A stretch of 8,376 bases of DNA, taken from Rickettsiales bacterium (GTDB taxonomy: Bacteria > Pseudomonadota > Alphaproteobacteria > TMED109 > TMED131). Position numbers and translations under genes: made by a program. The stretch lies in NCBI GenBank assembly GCA_002690625.1, contig NZFJ01000017.1:1-8376 (forward strand), in the 5' to 3' direction. Shown here piece after piece: positions 6,155-8,376 of the stretch (the first letter of the stretch is position 1; each line of letters begins with the position of its first letter). The notes beneath the pieces were generated by a model. That model made no database searches, was not told the DNA's origin, and saw only the letters and a list, made by a program, of their open reading frames with translations.

Positions 6155-7282
6155 ATGAAAAATAAAAATTTTTCCTTCATTATTTATATATTATTAAATT
6201 TTTTAAAACCTTTTTTGATTATTAGTTTCGTTTTAACTAGCGTAGTTTGGCTTTCTAGGTCTTTAAAATATATAGATTTAATCATAAACAAAGGTTTATC
6301 ATTACCATCTTATTTTTGGTTTGTAAGCTTAATTGCTCCCAAGATATTAGCGTTATTATTACCCCTAATATCATTTGTAGCAATAATTTATACTTATCAA
6401 AAACTAAAAACTAACTCAGAAATTATTGTGATGGAATCATTTGGATTATCCAAGATATTTATAATGCTTCCTTCAATTATATTTGGTTTTATTGTTGCAA
6501 TTATACTTTTCCTTATAGAAGCTTATATAAGCCCTAATAATTATAAAACTTTTAAGACATTTCAAGCAGATTTAAGAAATAATTTTATGATATCAGTAAT
6601 ACAGGAAGGATCTTTTCATAACCCAATTCAAGGTTTAACAGTTTTTATAGATAAAATAAAAAGAGATGGATCAGTCAAAAATATACTAATCCATGATAAC
6701 AGAAATAAAAAAATTGAAAGTACTATAATAGCGAAAGAAGGTGTTCTTTCAAACTTTTCTAGTCAACCAAGTATTACAGTATTTAATGGAACAAGATATG
6801 TTTATAATAAAAAAGATCAAAATACATCAATATTAAATTTTGATAAATATGAATTTCAAATAAATGTAAACAAAAAAATAGAAACAGTTCGTTTTAAACA
6901 AGTTGAAGAGAGAACGTTAAAAGAATTATTATTTCCAAATCCTAGCTTCAGTAATAGATTAAAGAATGAATTATTAGCAGAAGGGCATAGAAGGCTAAGC
7001 TCTCCCTTGCTAGCAATTTTCATGTGTATTCTTGCATCTTTTTCAATACTTTTTGGGGAAATGAAAAAAAAGATGTTGCTGAAAAATATAATTATATGTT
7101 CCTCTATAGCTGTACTTACTCAAGCAGTATATATTTCTATAATGAGCAATATTATTTTTTCAGTGCCAGCCTTGTTTATTCCATATATATCTTTAATACT
7201 AATATCTTTTATACCACCATTTTTATTAATTTATGAAATAAAAATATTGTATTATTTAAATAAGTTTAGACATGAAGCTTAA
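6155..7282 (+). CDS. lptF: LPS export system permease LptF
   Basis: A 375-residue inner-membrane protein of the YjgP/YjgQ family. With LptG and the LptB ATPase it extracts lipopolysaccharide from the inner membrane and passes it to LptC and the periplasmic bridge. The topology is as expected: membrane segments near 10-33, 53-80 and 100-125, a periplasmic beta-jellyroll domain at about 130-265, then segments near 282-301, 308-332 and 336-362. The stretch NELLAEGHRRLSSPLLAIF (271-289), leading into the fourth segment, is characteristic of LptF. The loop TNSEIIVMESFGLSK (86-100) after the second segment matches the coupling region that contacts LptB. The ATG at 6155 is the first start after the extended -10. 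The 3' end overlaps lptG by 11 bp, so the two partners are probably made in equal amounts. Assignment as F rather than G rests on gene order and this motif. Confidence 0.92.
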   Translation: MKNKNFSFIIYILLNFLKPFLIISFVLTSVVWLSRSLKYIDLIINKGLSLPSYFWFVSLIAPKILALLLPLISFVAIIYTYQKLKTNSEIIVMESFGLSKIFIMLPSIIFGFIVAIILFLIEAYISPNNYKTFKTFQADLRNNFMISVIQEGSFHNPIQGLTVFIDKIKRDGSVKNILIHDNRNKKIESTIIAKEGVLSNFSSQPSITVFNGTRYVYNKKDQNTSILNFDKYEFQINVNKKIETVRFKQVEERTLKELLFPNPSFSNRLKNELLAEGHRRLSSPLLAIFMCILASFSILFGEMKKKMLLKNIIICSSIAVLTQAVYISIMSNIIFSVPALFIPYISLILISFIPPFLLIYEIKILYYLNKFRHEA

Positions 7283-8366
7283 TTCTGAAATATCTAAATA
7301 CATAACTAAAACTTTCATTTTAAGTAGTTGCATTGTAGTGTTAACTTTCGCATCAATTATTTTTATTGGTGATTTGGTTGAGTATAATAAGCAGCTATCA
7401 TCATATGATAACAATAATATTAGTTTAATTGTTTTACTTTGTTCATTAAATTTACCTAAAATGCTTCAGGAAGTATTACCTTTTTGTCTTCTCTTTTCAG
7501 GAATGCTATGGACAATAAAAATAAATAATAATAAAGAATTATTAATTATAAGATCTTCTGGCTTGCCTGTTAGAAAAATTTGTTATCCTATATTTTTAGT
7601 ATCAATGATAATAGGCTTTCTATCTGTTACTACATTAAGTCCTTTAATATCAGCTACGCAAAAAAAAATTCAATACATCGAATCAGAAAGATTAGGAAAA
7701 CCAATTAATTCGTTGTTAGTTACACCCAGTGGATTTTGGGTAAGGCAAGGAAGTAACGAAGGTAAAGATATAATATATGCTAAAACCTTAAATTCGAAAA
7801 ATATGACTTTTAGTGATGTTACAGTTTTTAAATTTAATAATAATTATGAAATTCAAAAACGTATAAAAGCAAAAAATTCTGAGCTTTTTGAAAGTTTCTG
7901 GTTATTAAAAAACACGAGAACGATTTCTAATCTAGGAGAAATAGTGAGTTCTGATTTTATAAAGTTACCAACTTCAATTACTAAATCACAAATTAGAGAA
8001 GGATTCTCATCACCAGAGTCATTATCTCTATGGACCTTAATTCCTTTTATAAAAATGTTCGAAAATGCTGGCTTTTCTGCTAAAAAACACCGCTATCATT
8101 TATACAAACTATCAACTTTTCCTTTTTTGTTAGCCTCTATGAGTATATTAGGAGTAAGTTTTAATCTAAATATGTTTTCAAGAAAAAAATCAAATTACAA
8201 TATACTTATCGGGATAATATTTGGATTTACAATATTTTATATAACAAAAATTATAAATGCTTTAGCAATCTCAGGAAAAATGTCTTTATTTTTTGGAACA
8301 ATATTGCCTGTTCTTTTACCTTTACTTTTAGGAATTTTTTTAATTATACATGCAGATGAAAAATGA
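7272..8366 (+). CDS. lptG: LPS export system permease LptG
   Basis: A 364-residue partner of LptF in the lipopolysaccharide ABC extractor. It has the same layout: membrane segments near 14-34, 62-82, 102-127, 281-300, 308-333 and 339-360, with the periplasmic jellyroll at about 130-245. Landmarks are the coupling helix region NKELLIIRSSGLPVRKI (87-103), GFWVRQG (154-160) in the jellyroll, and the FSSPESLSLWTLIPFI block (245-260) followed by ENAGFSAKKHRYHLYKLSTF (264-283), a pattern typical of LptG. The ATG at 7272 lies inside the end of lptF (11 bp overlap), indicating translational coupling. It ends in TGA at 8364-8366, which may overlap the start of a next gene. lptB, lptA and lptC are not in the window; in Alphaproteobacteria they usually lie elsewhere. 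Confidence 0.92.
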   Translation: MKLNSEISKYITKTFILSSCIVVLTFASIIFIGDLVEYNKQLSSYDNNNISLIVLLCSLNLPKMLQEVLPFCLLFSGMLWTIKINNNKELLIIRSSGLPVRKICYPIFLVSMIIGFLSVTTLSPLISATQKKIQYIESERLGKPINSLLVTPSGFWVRQGSNEGKDIIYAKTLNSKNMTFSDVTVFKFNNNYEIQKRIKAKNSELFESFWLLKNTRTISNLGEIVSSDFIKLPTSITKSQIREGFSSPESLSLWTLIPFIKMFENAGFSAKKHRYHLYKLSTFPFLLASMSILGVSFNLNMFSRKKSNYNILIGIIFGFTIFYITKIINALAISGKMSLFFGTILPVLLPLLLGIFLIIHADEK

Positions 8367-8376
8367 AAAAAAAATA
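8350..8376 (+). CDS. Probable start of the next gene (possibly lptD), cut by right edge
   Basis: Two open readings begin at the end of lptG. One starts with ATG at 8363, sharing an ATGA overlap with the lptG stop (MKKK). The other starts with ATG at 8350 or 8356 in a different frame (MQMKNEKKI). Too little sequence remains to choose. In many Alphaproteobacteria lptFG is followed by lptD, which makes that the leading expectation, but this is inference from gene order only. Confidence 0.35.

Noticed and set aside
7024..7236. Plus-strand open frame of 70 codons inside lptF
   Set aside because: An alternative frame of the lptF transmembrane coding region, rich in Phe/Tyr; no independent evidence.
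1..8376. CRISPR array, tRNA/rRNA gene, insertion sequence, or defence or toxin system
   Set aside because: No regularly spaced repeats, cloverleaf, transposase motifs or defence domains were seen; nearly every base belongs to a recognised housekeeping gene.

Overview
This window is an ordinary, extremely compact housekeeping segment of a very AT-rich bacterial chromosome. The gene content and order (ppk, hda, AI-2E/PerM-type membrane protein, DUF2066 protein, then divergent purM; lptF-lptG divergent from pepA) are typical of Alphaproteobacteria. The Hda protein resembles the alphaproteobacterial HdaA type. Only about 170 of 8376 bases lie outside genes. This compaction, the low GC and the free-living gene set (de novo purine synthesis, LPS export, polyphosphate) suggest a streamlined, probably aquatic alphaproteobacterium such as SAR11 or another low-GC marine clade. 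The clade is inference. The standard bacterial code fits: TGA ends lptG, and tryptophan is TGG wherever I checked.

Layout. Positions 1-3081 hold a minus-strand, head-to-tail cluster read in the order DUF2066 protein, AI-2E family membrane protein, hda, ppk; ppk is cut by the left edge. Spacings are 5 bp, an 11 bp overlap and 40 bp, so it is probably one operon. Its first three genes all appear to begin with TTG. Across a 36 bp gap, purM (3118-4164) runs on the plus strand. It collides tail to tail with ndk, their stop codons overlapping by 4 bp. ndk and its upstream partner pepA (4593-6074) form a second minus-strand unit, with the pepA stop codon lying inside the ndk ribosome binding site. 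After an 80 bp divergent promoter region, lptF and lptG run on the plus strand with an 11 bp overlap, and a further gene probably starts at the right edge.

How the genes work together. Hda restrains DnaA after replication initiation. PurM makes AIR in purine synthesis, Ndk balances nucleoside triphosphates, and Ppk makes polyphosphate from ATP. PepA degrades peptides. LptF and LptG form the membrane core of the lipopolysaccharide extractor. The DUF2066 and AI-2E proteins are envelope proteins without a firmly assigned role.

I found no RNA genes, mobile elements, CRISPR arrays, or signs of gene transfer. No convincing intrinsic terminator was seen. No stretch over 300 bp lacks a gene. The points worth a second look are regulatory: near-palindromic -10 elements in both divergent gaps, serial TTG starts, and the terminator-free convergent overlap. 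I see no undescribed multi-gene system here.
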